This document shows, one piece after another, positions 10,266 to 22,198 of a DNA stretch of 64,000 nucleotides. Numbering within the stretch: the first letter of the stretch is position 1; each line of letters opens with the position of its first letter. The notes beneath the pieces are model-generated. The model was not told where the DNA came from and made no database searches. It saw only the letters and a program-made list of their open reading frames with translations. A program made the translations under genes and the position numbers. The stretch spans positions 13,472,001 through 13,536,000 of the forward strand of contig JAFFJZ010000006.1 in NCBI GenBank assembly GCA_018340375.1. Direction: 5' to 3'. This DNA comes from Gonatopus flavifemur. Taxonomy: Eukaryota; Arthropoda; Insecta; Hymenoptera; Dryinidae.

Positions 10266-11784
10266 AATTGTTGTATAAAAGTGTACAACATTTAGTATAT
10301 ATTCTTCATAGATCCGTGCAAAATGAGACGTAGGAATTGTGAATATAATTGTATGTGTGTCAAGCATTGAAGAAGATGAAATCGTGTATTCATGGAGTGG
10401 GTGAATCAGAAAAAAGCGAATAAAAGCGCAAGATAAATACATTCAAGAAACTGTGAGCTATAGAAATTGAGAGAAATGAGTTGAAACCGAAATATATATA
10501 ATGATGTATGGTAGAGCATATGCACGAGCAGATCAAGTTTTCAATGTGGAAGGAAGATCATTAGGCAAGAACGTTTCGTGACGTTTCAAAACCCAAGGCG
10601 TCAGTCAAGTGTGGAAATCGGGTAATCATTCCTTCATCGAAAGTCATCTCCCGCGATTCAATTATCACGCTTTTTATATAATATCTGAACACACATATAT
10701 ATATATCCTAATAAAATGTAAAATCTCCCTTTGATGCCTTCTACATCCTTTATTTCGATTGAGGATTTTCGTGAGGAAACCTCAACCATAAATTCGTTTC
10801 ACAGAAATCCCATTCACGCTCCAACGCAAACGAAACTCTAAATGTTTCAGCGATAAGGAGAGTAATTTGAGCGTCCATAATCCATGAAGGCCCAAGAGCC
10901 ACGTAACAATTAATAGCATATATATTCCATATGATAAATGATCCTATACTTAAGATAAACCTGTCTTTTTCGTTCCACCCCTTGAATTTTGGTTATTCGC
11001 TCATCGCACGAGTAACGCGATCGAGCCGATAATTGATACCGAATCATAGGTTAAATCGATCTTTCGGATTATCAGCCCTTTAATCGGCACCACTACCATA
11101 GACTGCACTGCAATTTCGTAACTATGCTGTCGGAGAACGCGAGAGTTGAGTGCCATCCGTACGAGAGGGAACTTAATTACACTGTACCGTAGTACGGTAA
11201 TGTATGTGTCTTCTGCTGGTACTCATAAACTCGTGTATACACGTATATATAGACGTATGTGTGCAAACCATCCAGTATAGATGAGATCCGACCAAGCTAT
11301 GACCTAGCGAGCACGAACTTACATAAAATACGCACATGCGCGAAGTGTATTCATATTACGTTCCTCTCCTATGGAAATTATTAACGCTCCTGTTTATTTT
11401 AATATACACTTCGGTATATGAAATATTTATAGAACGCTTATGGTAAACACTATGTCACCGAACGAAATTAATTTCATAATCAACCACGCGGAACCACACA
11501 AGCTTTTTAGTAAGTAGTTGGAAAAATTCTGTGCCAACCGGATTCGCTCTTGACAAGGGGATTCCAAGACGAGAGAACGACGAGAGTAAAAGTGGACATT
11601 TTTAAAGAGATATCGGACTCTCGATCGGCGTGTCGAATTTATATCGCGTGATGAATTCAATTCTTTTTTCAAATATGGGAAAGGGATGGAAGAATGATTT
11701 ATGGTCTATCGATGGTTCGGAATACACGGAGAAAAATGCAGGTCAAAAATATAGTAATCTTCAATGAAACTTGGAGAATTTTTC
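10266..11784. other. unique AT-rich DNA with a lone CACGGAG end
   Basis: No gene call. TA|CACGGAGAAAAATGCAGG at 11725 is a left end of the CAC group with no matching right end. A plus-strand stretch at 11433-11509, bounded by an AG and by GTAAGTAG, is open (MSPNEINFIINHAEPHKLF) and could be a small exon, but its acceptor lacks a pyrimidine tract. Confidence 0.35.
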
Positions 11785-13706
11785 TTAACCCATTAAGTCC
11801 GGGAAATGCAGGATTTCAACTGTAATTTTAAACGTTGCAAATGATATATAAATCATTAAAAACTCATGGCAAAAATACCTTACCTACTATTTTCGAGGTT
11901 GCTCTTTCGGTTGCTGAGGTCAAAATTACCTTCGGATGGCGCTGGAATACCGATATGGCCGATTTAAAATAAAAAGTCGACAAGAAATTGGAGGATATTT
12001 GCACTTGTGATTTTTTCACGGGTTGAAAATGCACTCAAAATTATTCAAAACATCAACCAAGGGTGCACGAAATATCTCAACTTTACGATAGAATTTTTTC
12101 CCAGGCTTGAAGGAGATCAAATTGCTATCTGGGTATGCTTAGGTTTTTGAGGTTCCTGATTACGACTCCATTATCAGATTTTCAAAATTCAAGATGGCGG
12201 ACCTAAGATGGTGGATGAGAAGGCAAAAAAAGCCTCGCAGATGGATTGAAATCGATCCACCGAGATTTTTGAGGTCGCTGATTACGAATTCAGCATTAGA
12301 TTTCCAGAATTCGAGATGGTGGACCCAAGATGGTGGACGAAAATTCGAGAAAACTCTCGAAGATGGATGAAAATCGGTATACTGGGGTTTTTGAGGTCAC
12401 TGAGAACGAATCCAGCATCAGATGTTCAAAATTCAAGATGGCGGATTCAATATGGCATACCGAAATTCATGACATCACTCAAAATCATGCAATAATATTT
12501 ATACGTGAAGTTTCCGCAAGAAAATTGGTTGTTTCCGGCCGTTAATTATTCCATGTGCACGTTTCCCAAGTCAAACTACGTAGCAAGTTTATATTCTTGT
12601 ATGTTCCACAATAACTCAGTTTTTCATGCGATAAATTTCGTCTTTATTTTCTCCGATTCACTTGATGATAATGTCAAATTCAATTACCCTAATAATGAAT
12701 GATATTCACTTCTAATATTTTCATCACGTGTCACCAGTCTAATTACACAGCGACCCCAAAAATCTCCTCGTATACACATTTTCTCGTGATTTAGGAGCAT
12801 TTTATGAATTTCAGTATGCCATATTGAATCCGCCATCTTAGATTTTGGAAATCTGATGCTGGATTCGTTGTCAGTGACTTCAAGAACCCCAGTATACCGA
12901 TTTTCATCCATCTTCGAGAGTTTTCTCGAATTTTCGTCCACCATCTTGGGTCCGCCATCTTGAATTCTGCAAATCTAATGCTGAATTCGTAATCAGCGAC
13001 CTCAAAAATCTCGGTGGATCGATTTCAATCCATCTCCGAGGCTTTTTTTGACTTTTCATCCACCATCTTAGGTCCGCCAGCTTGAATTTTGAAAATCTGA
13101 TAATGGATTCGTAATCAAGAACCTCAAAAACCTAAGCATACCGATTTTCATCCATTTTCGAGGGTTTTTCTGACTTTTCGTCCACCATCTTGGATCCGTG
13201 ATTTTGAATTTTGAAAATCTGATGTTCGATTCGTAGTCAGCGACCTCAAAAACCTCCGGGTACTTCTCTTGAAGAATACTGAACGAATAAAATTATATGT
13301 TCTGTCAATTTTCTCTAGATTCTCAGAATTGCGAGTTATTTTGGTGAATATATGATAAATTGAGAGAGGTTAGGTTTCCTTCAAGTCTGGGAAAAAATTC
13401 TATCGTAAAGTTGAGATATTTTGTGCACCCTTGGTTGATGTTTTGAATAATTTTGAGTGCATTTTCAACCCGTGAAAAAATCACAAGTGCAAATATCCTC
13501 CAATTTTTTGTCGACTTTTTATTTTAAATCGGCCATATCGGTATTCCAGCGCCATCCGAAGGTAATTTTGACCTCAGCAACCGAAAGAGCAACCTCGAAA
13601 ATAGTAGGTATGGTATTTTTGCCATGAGTCTTTAATGATTTATATATCATTTGCAACGTTTAAAATTACAGTTGAAATCCTGCATTTCCCGGACTTAATG
13701 GGTTAA
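11785..13706. mobile_element. TTAA-flanked long inverted-arm element (piggyBac-like ends)
   Basis: TTAA lies at both edges, with ends CCCATTAAGTCCGGGAAATG and its reverse complement. CCC tips and a TTAA target are typical of piggyBac-type elements. Arms of several hundred bp match almost base for base. Inside each arm lies a tandem array of a unit of about 100-120 bp carrying AAGATGGCGGA, AAGATGGTGGACG and GATTACGAATCCAGC. Open frames at 12330-12545 (+) and 12684-12944 (-) give nearly the same peptide only because they are the two arms. No transposase is present. Confidence 0.75.
12130..13270. repeat. tandem unit of about 100-120 bp (AAGATGGCGGA minisatellite)
   Basis: Units containing GGTCCGCCATCTTG, a stretch like GAATTTTGAAAATCTGAT, CGTAATCAGCGACCTC and ACCGATTTTCATCCATC repeat in plus orientation up to about 12440 and in minus orientation from about 12820. 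The same unit occurs at 57140-57520 outside this element family, so it moves or is captured independently. Confidence 0.65.
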
Positions 13707-13721
13707 ATGTATAATAAAGAT

Positions 13722-15748
13722 TCCTGGTTGAAAAATCCTATAGGATCTGATAAAAACCGATCCAAAATTGATCGGAATGAATGGGATCATTTGGAAAACC
13801 TCAAATACCGATTCAGAATGAATAGGACTCAATTGGAACCATTGTTGTTGGAGTGTGAATCGTTTGAAAAAACGAAACGAAAATCTCGAAACTCACGAAA
13901 TCTGATGAATTATCGTTATTTATCTTCTCGAATTCACTCCTTGGAACTGGAAACATCGCTTAAACGATGCATCAAAAGATTCTCAGAGTTTTCAAAAACT
14001 GAGTATCTCTATATCTGATCACTAATTCGGTGCAATAAACGATTCAAACTTCGAAAATATATTGGAACTTGTCATCTGTAGGATCGAATCGAGGATTTAC
14101 CCATTGAAAAATTGTGGAAAAATATTGGAATGTTCATCTCATTTTCATTGGGAGTTTCTTCGATCTATTGGAACTGAAGGGGAAATCTTTGGAATTGAAT
14201 CGGTAATGGATTTGTATGGATTTTATTCATCCATGGGTTTCAATTGGTTCATTTCAATATTTGAATTTATTCGAGATAATAGGATTTTCAAATATCTGAA
14301 TATCCAATTCAGTTTGGAAATTTCTGCTATTTCATTAGAAAAATTGGTTTTCATCGGAATTTTCGGTAATCTCAATCTATTGGAATTCATAAGAAAGTTG
14401 ATGCAATTGTAGATTTTGTGGGTTTCTATAAGAAATATCTAATTCACTTTAAGAATTTTTTTATTCCATTAGACAATCGGTTTTTATCGGAATGTCCTGT
14501 AATCTTCTTGATCTATCGGAGCTAATGTGATAGTTGATAAAATTGAGGATTCATTATATAGGTTCCATTTTAGAATATGTAGACTTTATTGGTGATTCGA
14601 TAGAATCCAGTCGAGAGGAATAGAAGGTGATTCAAATTCAATCGAATTGAATGGGGGTAATCGGAGTGCCTCAACTGTTCATTGAAGATTAGTGAGAATG
14701 AATCAAAATCAATCATCCGTGGAGTTGAATCCTGAATTCACCCCTATATATAAACATGTATCAATTTGATTGAAGAAGATTTTTTATTTCATTAAACAAT
14801 CGGAGTGGTGCCGTTTGTAGATTCGAATATTTAACAAATCTGTATGGCAAATACGCAATTCGATTTTGGAATTGATGTTTTGGAATCCAATTCTGCAGGA
14901 AATGATAAGCAATATCTTAAATCTAAATTTCCCATCCGTTTGTGTATAAAATATTCAATCCAAATTATTTTCTATTGGAATGTTTTATGATGTCCATTTA
15001 CAGAGACGAATGATAATACAGTCTGTGGATTTAAAATTTGATGGTTTGTATGAGAAATACTTGATGCACTTTTCAAATTATTCTATTTTCATCTGAAAAT
15101 GCGCATGCTCAATGAAATCTGAAGCTTCTTTGATGAGTCACGAGACGGCCTTTTTGCACGATTAAAACATGAAGATAAAAACAATTGATCGATGGATTAT
15201 AAAGGGCTCCGGATCAAGGTTTGATCGGATTTCCAGATGAGTTCATACCGTAATAGCATCCAACGGAAGTTGAACCAATTCAATTTTTGTTGCAGGGGCA
15301 GCGTAATCATTGTGTTACCCTGCACGAGATCCTTCTGATGAGGATACACACACCGATCGAATCCTATTACCGCAAAAAAAACTCAATTTTTGGAAACAAG
15401 ATTTCATAGGTATTGGTTTTCAACGTTATTCTAAGAATATACTCAAGCTGATTAGAAGAATTCGAATCGGAAGCAATGAGACATTACCGATACAGAAACT
15501 CAGTTCATCCCGATAGAACCTTTTTCCATCAGATTCAATGAAAATATTAATTGCTGAAACTTAATTCTTTCCAATAGAATTTTCTTTATCGGATTCAATT
15601 GGAATTTTCATCATTGATAACAAACTGATTCAATCCAATTAACAAAACTGCAGTTATTGGTATCAACTGGAAATTTCCGATACAAAAAACTCAATTCATT
15701 CCGATAGAATTCTTCTTTATCGGATTCAATCGGATTTTTTAACCAGGG
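13722..15748. mobile_element. CCC-type 2-kb element, GGATTCAATCGG-word family
   Basis: The left end TCCTGGTTGAAAAATCC and right end GGATTTTTTAACCAGGG pair as inverted ends (the first base of the left end is changed), flanked by AT on both sides. Words such as GAATCGG, CGGATTC, CGGAATT and TTGGAAT occur across the whole length, in both orientations. No transposase frame is recognisable; the 13707-14018 and 14062-14412 frames are word repeats. It begins 15 bp after the TTAA element. Confidence 0.6.
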
Positions 15749-16226
15749 ATAGAATGGTCCACTTTTTTGTGGAATTGTAAGGTAACTGTGGGTTGTATCA
15801 ACCTCGTTGGTTTCACATCGGCCACTATTTTCATATATTTTTCTTGAATACTATGAACTTCACATAACGAACTACATAACGCAGGATAACTCTTTCGATG
15901 TTTCAAGAACATAAAAGTAAACGTTATATAAATGGCTTGTATTCCTGCTTAAATAGAAAATTGTTTTTGTCAAGAAGGTTCCTTGCATCCTTAAACATGA
16001 AAATTTGTCACAGCACAAGCGGTCTTAATCTCGAAGACTGGAAAGTAAGTACGTTTGAATAAGATATTATGATCACTTTTGGCAAGTTTTCAGGCCGTTT
16101 AACATAATGCATTCCGCAAATCATTTTTTGTCATTGGCGAAATGAAAGTTTCACATAAATGAAAAAATGTTTGAGTTCGCAAAACCGACAGACCCGTTGA
16201 GTGTATCATGAGTGAGGTGTTAATTT
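15749..16226. other. unique spacer
   Basis: AT-rich, with no gene, no element ends and no RNA gene seen. Confidence 0.4.
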
Positions 16227-16508
16227 CCCATACAGCACAAAAGTCCCCGCAAAGAGCTCCCGTTATGACAGTAAACATGAATTCATTATGAATAGTTTGA
16301 ATTCAAAATGAACTCTTGATGAATAACTCAATCTTCAGAAAGAATTCATATCACGAATTCATAAAGAACTATTCAGGCATTCAACATGTATACATTTTGA
16401 ATTAATTGAGTTCATATTGAATTCATTTTTACTGTCATAACGGGGACTGTTCAAGAAGTTCTTTCAGAAGTTTTTGTGAATTCAAAACCATCATTTGTGC
16501 TGTCTGGG
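16227..16508. mobile_element. CCC-type element with CCCAnACAGCACAAA ends, GAATTC-word
   Basis: CCCATACAGCACAAA and TTTGTGCTGTCTGGG form an inverted pair (14 of 15), flanked by TT on both sides. A second inverted pair lies inside (CCCGTTATGACAGTAAA... and its complement), and the core is dense in GAATTCAT and ATGAATTC. Relatives with the same tip class lie at 28826, 30177 and 30880, and the inner CCCGTTATG pair recurs at 31537-31722. Confidence 0.75.
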
Positions 16509-16595
16509 TTTACATTTTCAACTTTGAAACGTATGTTTTTTTTGGCAATTAATAAAAATCGAAGCGGATAATCAAACATGTATGTTTTGAAGGAA

Positions 16596-16736
16596 ATGGC
16601 GTCTAGAAGATTACAATATTCTATGGACGATTTGAAAAAAGTTATTGCTGCTGTACAAAATGAATTATCCATACGACAAGCGAGTAAATCATTCAATGTT
16701 CCACGATCGACCCTACAAGATCAAAAATTTCAATGA
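16596..16736 (+). pseudogene. truncated pogo-type transposase N-terminus (psq helix-turn-helix)
   Basis: An ATG-initiated 46-codon frame contains a helix-turn-helix of the pipsqueak/CENP-B type: MDDLKKVIAAVQNELSIRQA followed by SKSFNVPRSTLQD. Pogo/Tigger transposases and related host proteins begin with this pattern (xxDLxxAIxxVxxGxxSxRxAAxxFxVPxSTL). It stops immediately after the helix-turn-helix, so the DDE catalytic domain is absent. It is most likely a transposon relic, although short psq-only proteins exist. No other piece of such an element is visible downstream. It lies 88 bp right of the GAATTC-word element. Confidence 0.75.
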
Positions 16737-17108
16737 AATTGATTGATTTTATTATGATTGAAAAAAATTAAAATGCTAATAAAAAATGGAATTAAACAGC
16801 CAAATAATTCATCCTGGATCAATAAATTTCATTATATTCCAATAAGAAATGTATTTATCAATTGCCGGCTGAAAACCCCCATCTCATGGTGGTTGGAATG
16901 ATCAGCAACCAGCCGATATTTGCATCATCAAATTCACCTTTCTGTTGTCATAATGTATAAGAAATCAAACTATAATCTTAAATGATTGAAATCTTCAACT
17001 GAGTATTCAAAATTCTTGATGGACAAGGAAGTGTCCTTGAGGAGATACTAGCGCCGGGACATTAGCCAAATTTTTCGTGTCAAATTTCTCCAAAATATTT
17101 GAGCATTG

Positions 17109-17336
17109 CACAGAAAGAATAATTTAGCTGGCGCAGCGAAGTGGCTAGCACGGACACGGACAGCCATTAAATCAGCTCCTGCAGCTAAATTTTAGCTGTT
17201 ACAGCAAATAAACTAGCTACGAGGGCAAATTTTTGACAGGCTGTCATAATTAAAATTTAACTGCAGGAGCTGATTTAATGGCTGTCCGTGTTCGTGCTAG
17301 CCACTTCGCTGCTCCAGCTGAATTATTTTTTCCGTG
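17109..17336. mobile_element. CAC-type element, AGCTG-word
   Basis: The ends CACAGAAAGAATAATTTAGC and its partner ending ATTATTTTTTCCGTG are flanked by TG on both sides. The arms are nearly perfect over about 60 bp, then AGCTGCAG-type words (CAGCTCCTGCAGCT) repeat. Confidence 0.75.
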
Positions 17337-17408
17337 TGTGAAGAAATCTTACACGGAAGACAATGAGAAATCATCAACACTTAATAAAGAATAAAGAAAC
17401 ATATAAAC

Positions 17409-17738
17409 CAGGCTCCTCCGACTCAAGCTTCTACGTGTTCACATAATGTTCAAAAAGTTGTAGATGGCTCCACACAACAGTTGGCCGACACTTGAATCCA
17501 ATTTAAGTTGTACGTAGCCAAATAATTCGCGAAATGAATGAAAATCAGTTTATTGGAAAATTTATGTATAAATTGACGAAAATCACAACACCAGCTTGTC
17601 TTGACTATTCGCGGAATGAGAATTTTAGGTTATGTTTATCAGTTGTTTCGGACCACTAGATCGTATTGCCATCTGGATTTTGATGGACATTATGTGAGAA
17701 TGAAAAGTATTGAAAAATGTGTGAGTCGGAGGGGCCTG
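17409..17738. mobile_element. hAT-type MITE with exact 8-bp duplication
   Basis: The ends CAGGCTCCTCCGACTCA and TGAGTCGGAGGGGCCTG are flanked by an exact ATATAAAC direct duplication (17401-17408 and 17739-17746). There is no coding capacity. The interior is not word-like, unlike the CAC and CCC groups. Confidence 0.8.
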
Positions 17739-17745
17739 ATATAAA

Positions 17746-17843
17746 CTTTCCAAAAGTCGCATACGAAATTTTACAAAGTGAATAGCAGGATATTGAAATT
17801 TTGTTACTACTTTTGTAAAATTTCATGCGCGACTTTTGGAAAA
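17746..17843. repeat. perfect-arm hairpin of about 98 bp
   Basis: TTTCCAAAAGTCGC with its following bases is mirrored by GCGACTTTTGGAAAA at the other side. The loop is small and AT-rich. It is contiguous with the hAT duplication on its left. Confidence 0.55.
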
Positions 17844-17865
17844 TTCATATGTTTTTGTATTCCTT

Positions 17866-18526
17866 CCCAATAAACACACATACGTCTAAAAAACGTGAAA
17901 AACGCCCAATGACCACACGTTGACATTTAGTAATATTCTTCCGTTGATTCGACGTAAAAATGTCGCGGCAGATCACGTGTTTTTCAACTATAAAATAACG
18001 TCACAACAACGGTCCAAAAGTCGTTTATAAGACGTCAAATAATGACGTGTTATAATGATGGTTCCAAAATGAGAATCAAACCAGACATATTATTTGAAAA
18101 GTTTTCTATTAATGCGAAAAGAAGGGATTTTTGATAACACAAAAATTTAAGAAGAAAAATATTCATAAATGAAGTCACGCTATTCATTATTTCACTTCTC
18201 GTTTAGATTTTTGTTCAACGTTGCTGTGTTTTGTTCGACATTCTCAACACGATATCTTCGATTGATGTTCGAGCATTGAAAATGTCATAAACAATACGTC
18301 CTCAACGCGTGATTGAAGTACATTTCAAAAACGTTTTTTGAAGACGTTTTTTAATGGTCATTTTTTACTATTAGTTTCAGTAATACGTTATCGAAACCTC
18401 ATTTCTGGACGTCTATTCCCTCGTCAGACGTTAACCAAAAATGAACGTTATGAATTCGACGAATAACGTCCGTTCGATAATGCAACGTTTTTTCAACGTT
18501 GAAATAACGTGCATGTGTTTATTGGG
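17866..18526 (+). mobile_element. AACGT-word CCC element, copy 1
   Basis: The ends CCCAATAAACACAC and GTGTTTATTGGG are flanked by TT on both sides. AACGT/ACGTT occurs every 15-30 bases. Two more full copies lie at 26849-27490 (inverted) and 38542-39166. The three copies align along most of their length, including ATGTCGCGGCAGATCACGTG near one end. Confidence 0.85.
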
Positions 18527-19300
18527 TTATCAAGTATTGATAATTTTTCATTGTTTTTGGAATAAAATTCCACAAAAAGTGGACGGTTTTATCTTCATCA
18601 TGCATTTAAGAAAAACTTGGGGAAACATTCTCGAACGGAAGCTCTAATTTCCTATGTATTTCTTTGGAAACTAACTGCCGTGGGTGATTCATTTTCAATT
18701 GATGCGAATTGGACAAGGATGAGGTTCAGAGATGAAATTGGAGCACGTCGAACGCGGGCCAATAAAAATCTCGTTGATATTACCGCAATCAAATAGACCG
18801 CATACCTATACAGTGCATATAATTCATATGTACCCAAATGGAAAACTAGGGAAATGATTGATATGAATATGAATATGAAATTCATAAACCTGCGACACAC
18901 GTTACAAGCTCCGTTTCATTCCTGGGGAATGTACTTCAATTTCGACACATTTAATCTCGATTACTGAAAAGGGTACGTACATTGTACGCCTGAATGAATG
19001 TACGTCAATGATCATAATGATTGACACAAAGGGACTGTATCCTACGGTATTTCCACTTTCCGTCCATTCAAAACGAGAGTCAGGATTCGAAACTAAAGCG
19101 TTATAGTATACAGTCCCGGGTAAAAATGATTCTTTTCAGGCTCTGAACAGAACTAGCGAATACCACGGATCATTTCTACATTGTAACAAAATCGGTAAAT
19201 TTACCGAGAAATTTCTCGGTAATTAGACAGCAATTAAGGTGATACCAGCGATTCCTGAAGATGCAACCTCTTCCAATCAATAAAGATGGTCTGTATACAG
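18527..19300. other. unique DNA with a fragment of a palindromic repeat
   Basis: No gene is recognised; an 80-codon open stretch on plus (18560-18800) lacks a start and resembles nothing known. At 19203-19240 the palindrome GAGAAATTTCTCG with TTAGACAGCAATTAA recurs at 40700-40737, marking a dispersed repeat. Confidence 0.35.
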
Positions 19301-19470
19301 CGATATTTTGATTTTATTGCTTTATTTTTTAATAATTTGCCCGAAAAGATTTGTCTCGTTTTTCGATTTGGTGTTTCCTAAAACCGAAAAAAAAACTCGG
19401 GAAAAATATAGTAAATATCCCGATTATCCGGTAATTCTACAGAAAAATGCGTTAAATTTGCGAGGTATCG
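19301..19470. repeat. dispersed repeat shared with 23235-23418/23747-23790
   Basis: Similar order of blocks in both places: CAGCGATATTTT / GAGCGATATTTTTG, then TTTGCCCGAAAAGATTTG-like, then ATATCCCGATTATCCGG-like, ending GTTAAATTTGCGAGGTAT. The copy at 23.2 kb is interrupted by a word element, so this copy serves as its approximate empty site. Confidence 0.55.
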
Positions 19471-19553
19471 TGTGGAAATGGAAACACGGGCCGCTACTGG
19501 CTCACTACTGTTGTCAGTTGGATTGCCAGTACTGACGAAGGAGTTGAAATGAC

Positions 19554-21434
19554 CCCACGTAGAAATTGACGGATGGTCCAGTACCGGTTCGATACAGGCT
19601 GCCAGGGTGCAACCGTCGACGGTCAAATGATAACGCCAAATAACTCTGATCCGGTATCGGTTACCAACATCAATTCAGTACTGGAAATCAGTGTAGTTCC
19701 GACATTGAGAACTAATACTACCAGTATTGATTGGTATTCAAGTACCAACGACTGTTACTCAACCGTTATTTGCGCTGTTGTAACTTTGGAAGGTTTTGAA
19801 TGCATTATCAAAATTTCTGCACTAGGGGGAATTTAGAGTGAAATTTACTATTGGATCATAGGATGACCGCCAACGGTTGCAAACTAGCAGCCTGTATCAA
19901 GCCGGTATTGGACCATTTGTCAATTTCTACGTGCACTGAAAAAAAAGCTGGTAACAGTTATCAAATGATATTTTTGAATATGACCAATCAAATATTCGAT
20001 AACATTAATCGAATATTCAATGATGTTTATAAATTATGTTTATAATTATCGAATATTTAATAGATATTATTGATATTTAATTAATGTTATCGAATATTTG
20101 ATTGGTCATATTCAAGAATATCATTTGATAACTGTGACCTGCCTTTTCTTCAGTGTGGCCAATCAAGTATAAGAGGTATTTATTCACATTGGTTCGGTGC
20201 CGAATCAACGTTGGAGGCCAAGGCTTGCGTATTAAAATTGTGCCATTGTTAATCCAATACTGGTGGGAAAGTGGTCAATAACGGTTCCCAGGTAAAAATT
20301 GACCATGGGCGCTAGGTTGCCGCAAGGCTCACCAAGATGGGCCGAGCCTAGGCTACCAGGCATGGCGCAACTCTGAAATGATAACATCAGCCCATTTGTT
20401 TCCACAATCAAGACCCAACACTGGAAACAGGGTTGTGATAGCATATGCCGTCAATGGCAGACCATACAAAAATTTGTTCGCCAAGGATGAGCCAACGCTG
20501 TAGCAATCTTGCGGCAGGGTTGCGCCCATCTCATGCCAATGGTCACTTTTATTTTTTATTGTAATTGAAAATAAAATAAAAAATCCATTCTATCATTTCG
20601 ATTGAACGAAATGAATGTCGGAGAATTTCAACATGTAATTTTTCTGATTAGTTTAAACTAATGAATGACGTAAATCCGGTGGTCCTGGCGTAGAAGTAGG
20701 CGGGTCTAGAAACAGATGAAGAATTATTTCTGTCATGGAATCTTCAAAGGAGACTTATATATTGATTGAATGCTTGGTTCGCCACTCGCAGAAAACAAGC
20801 ATCACTCTGGTGAGAGTTATTGTAATTTGCTGTTTGAGAAGGAAGTTTCACTCTTAGCCAAGCTATTACTCAAGTCGAGTCAAGCTAACGCCTAAACTGA
20901 GCGAGGCCATCGCCCAAGCTAAGCCAAGCTATTGCCCAAGCTGGACCAAGCTACGACCCATGCTTGGTGCAACATGAGAATCCATTGTCATTCAGAGTTG
21001 CCTAATGCTTGGAGCAGTGTCCCGCCAAGCCCTAGAGAGCCTCTGTTGAAAGCATGCGTTTTCCTTCAAGCAATATTGGTTGAAGGATGGGCCAAGCGTG
21101 GCGCAGCCAATGATCAATGATGGATCAACGAAGTCGATTTATGACTTCCCATATTGGTACAATGTTTAGACCATTGTCAACCATCCTTGTCCCTACATAG
21201 ATTGCCCAGCTTTGGCTGGCAGCCTTGCGTCTAGCTATATTCCGTCGTCAGCATTGGCGGAGCCTGAAGATTTTTATATGGGTTGGTTCAAATATCGAAC
21301 CCGTACCGATACGAACTTCAAATAGAGTCGGTTAAGTACCGATCCGCAATCGGTAGACAACCGTTGGTGGCCCATACCTTTGCAGTACCGATCCGTTCGT
21401 CACCATCGGCTCAGTACCGGAATTTCTACGTGGA
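19554..21434. mobile_element. CCC-type composite element with CCCACGTAGAAATT ends
   Basis: The left end is CCCACGTAGAAATTGACGG and the right end CCGGAATTTCTACGTGGA (last base changed), with AC flanking both sides. Inside are an inverted fragment of the left end (19862-19930), another AGAAATT/AATTTCT pair ending near 19828, a nested CACTGAAA element, and long stretches of CCAAGCTT, TTGGCC and ACCGATCCG/GGTACCGG words. The boundaries of sub-elements are uncertain. Confidence 0.45.
19934..20155. mobile_element. CACTGAAA-type near-perfect palindrome, TCGAATATT-word
   Basis: It is 222 bp, flanked by TG on both sides, with ends CACTGAAAAAAAAGC and GCCTTTTCTTCAGTG. The arms match over about 100 bp each, leaving a tiny loop. 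The words GAATATTCGAT and ATCGAATATT repeat. It inserted into the ATTTCTACGTGG end of the surrounding element. Confidence 0.85.
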
Positions 21435-21743
21435 ACAACACCGTTTTACATATAAGGGCCAGCATAACATTTACCACCACGGCGGTAGCAATATTTGACG
21501 TGAGTCTGCTATAGTGAAACTCTGGCATTGCAACAGGATCAGTTGTTTTGCTAGAGCTGGATGAGAAATGACAAGGAGTCGAAATGATGACATCCTATGT
21601 AGAAATTCAAACCTGACCAAGCACTGGCACAGTAGGGTGGTCCGAAATAAATGAAAGTTTGAAAAATTTCAGCTCAATCTGATAATATTGGACCCTGCCG
21701 AATCGTGATTGAAGTCGAAAAACACAATTCTTCCTACTAGTTA
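21435..21743. other. spacer with a lone CTATGTAGAAATT motif
   Basis: CTATGTAGAAATTCAAACC at about 21591 resembles the CCCACGTAGAAATT element end, with no partner. Otherwise nothing is recognised. Confidence 0.3.
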
Positions 21744-21958
21744 CACGGAGAAAAATAATACAATAAAAATTACAACATTTTCTGGTGAACTAATACTATT
21801 AGGTCTCATCTCCTACAAAGTACTCTTCAAATGTGAAATAAAACATCACAACTGCAACAATTTTTACTACATTCTGTAAGAAAACCTTTGAGACCGTCAG
21901 GTACTTCTGACGACATTTGACAGAATAGTATCATTTTACTACATTATTTTTCTCTGTG
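21744..21958. mobile_element. CACGGAG-type element
   Basis: The ends CACGGAGAAAAATAATACA and its partner ending ATTATTTTTCTCTGTG are flanked by TA on both sides. It is 215 bp. TGTAGTAAAA and GTACTTCTGACG-like short words recur, less tightly than in other members. Confidence 0.75.
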
Positions 21959-22198
21959 TACCCATCTTTGTAGGATTTAGACTCAGCGCACAAGTAGAAT
22001 GGATTCAAGGAAAGTATTGAAGTACATAAAAAATGCGGTTAATGGTCTATCAAGAGTGTTTTATTGACATCATCATAATCATTCTACAGGCCAAAAATTT
22101 GATAAAACCTATACTAAAAACTGAAGATTCTTCATATTTGAACTGCACAAGTCACTTTGTCATTTGACGTTTTGCATAAGAAACTGATGATGCTTTGA

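Noticed and set aside
12330..12944. Two frames with nearly identical peptides (MVDENSRKLSKMDENRYTG)
   Set aside because: They are the two arms of one inverted repeat and translate a minisatellite unit, not a gene family.
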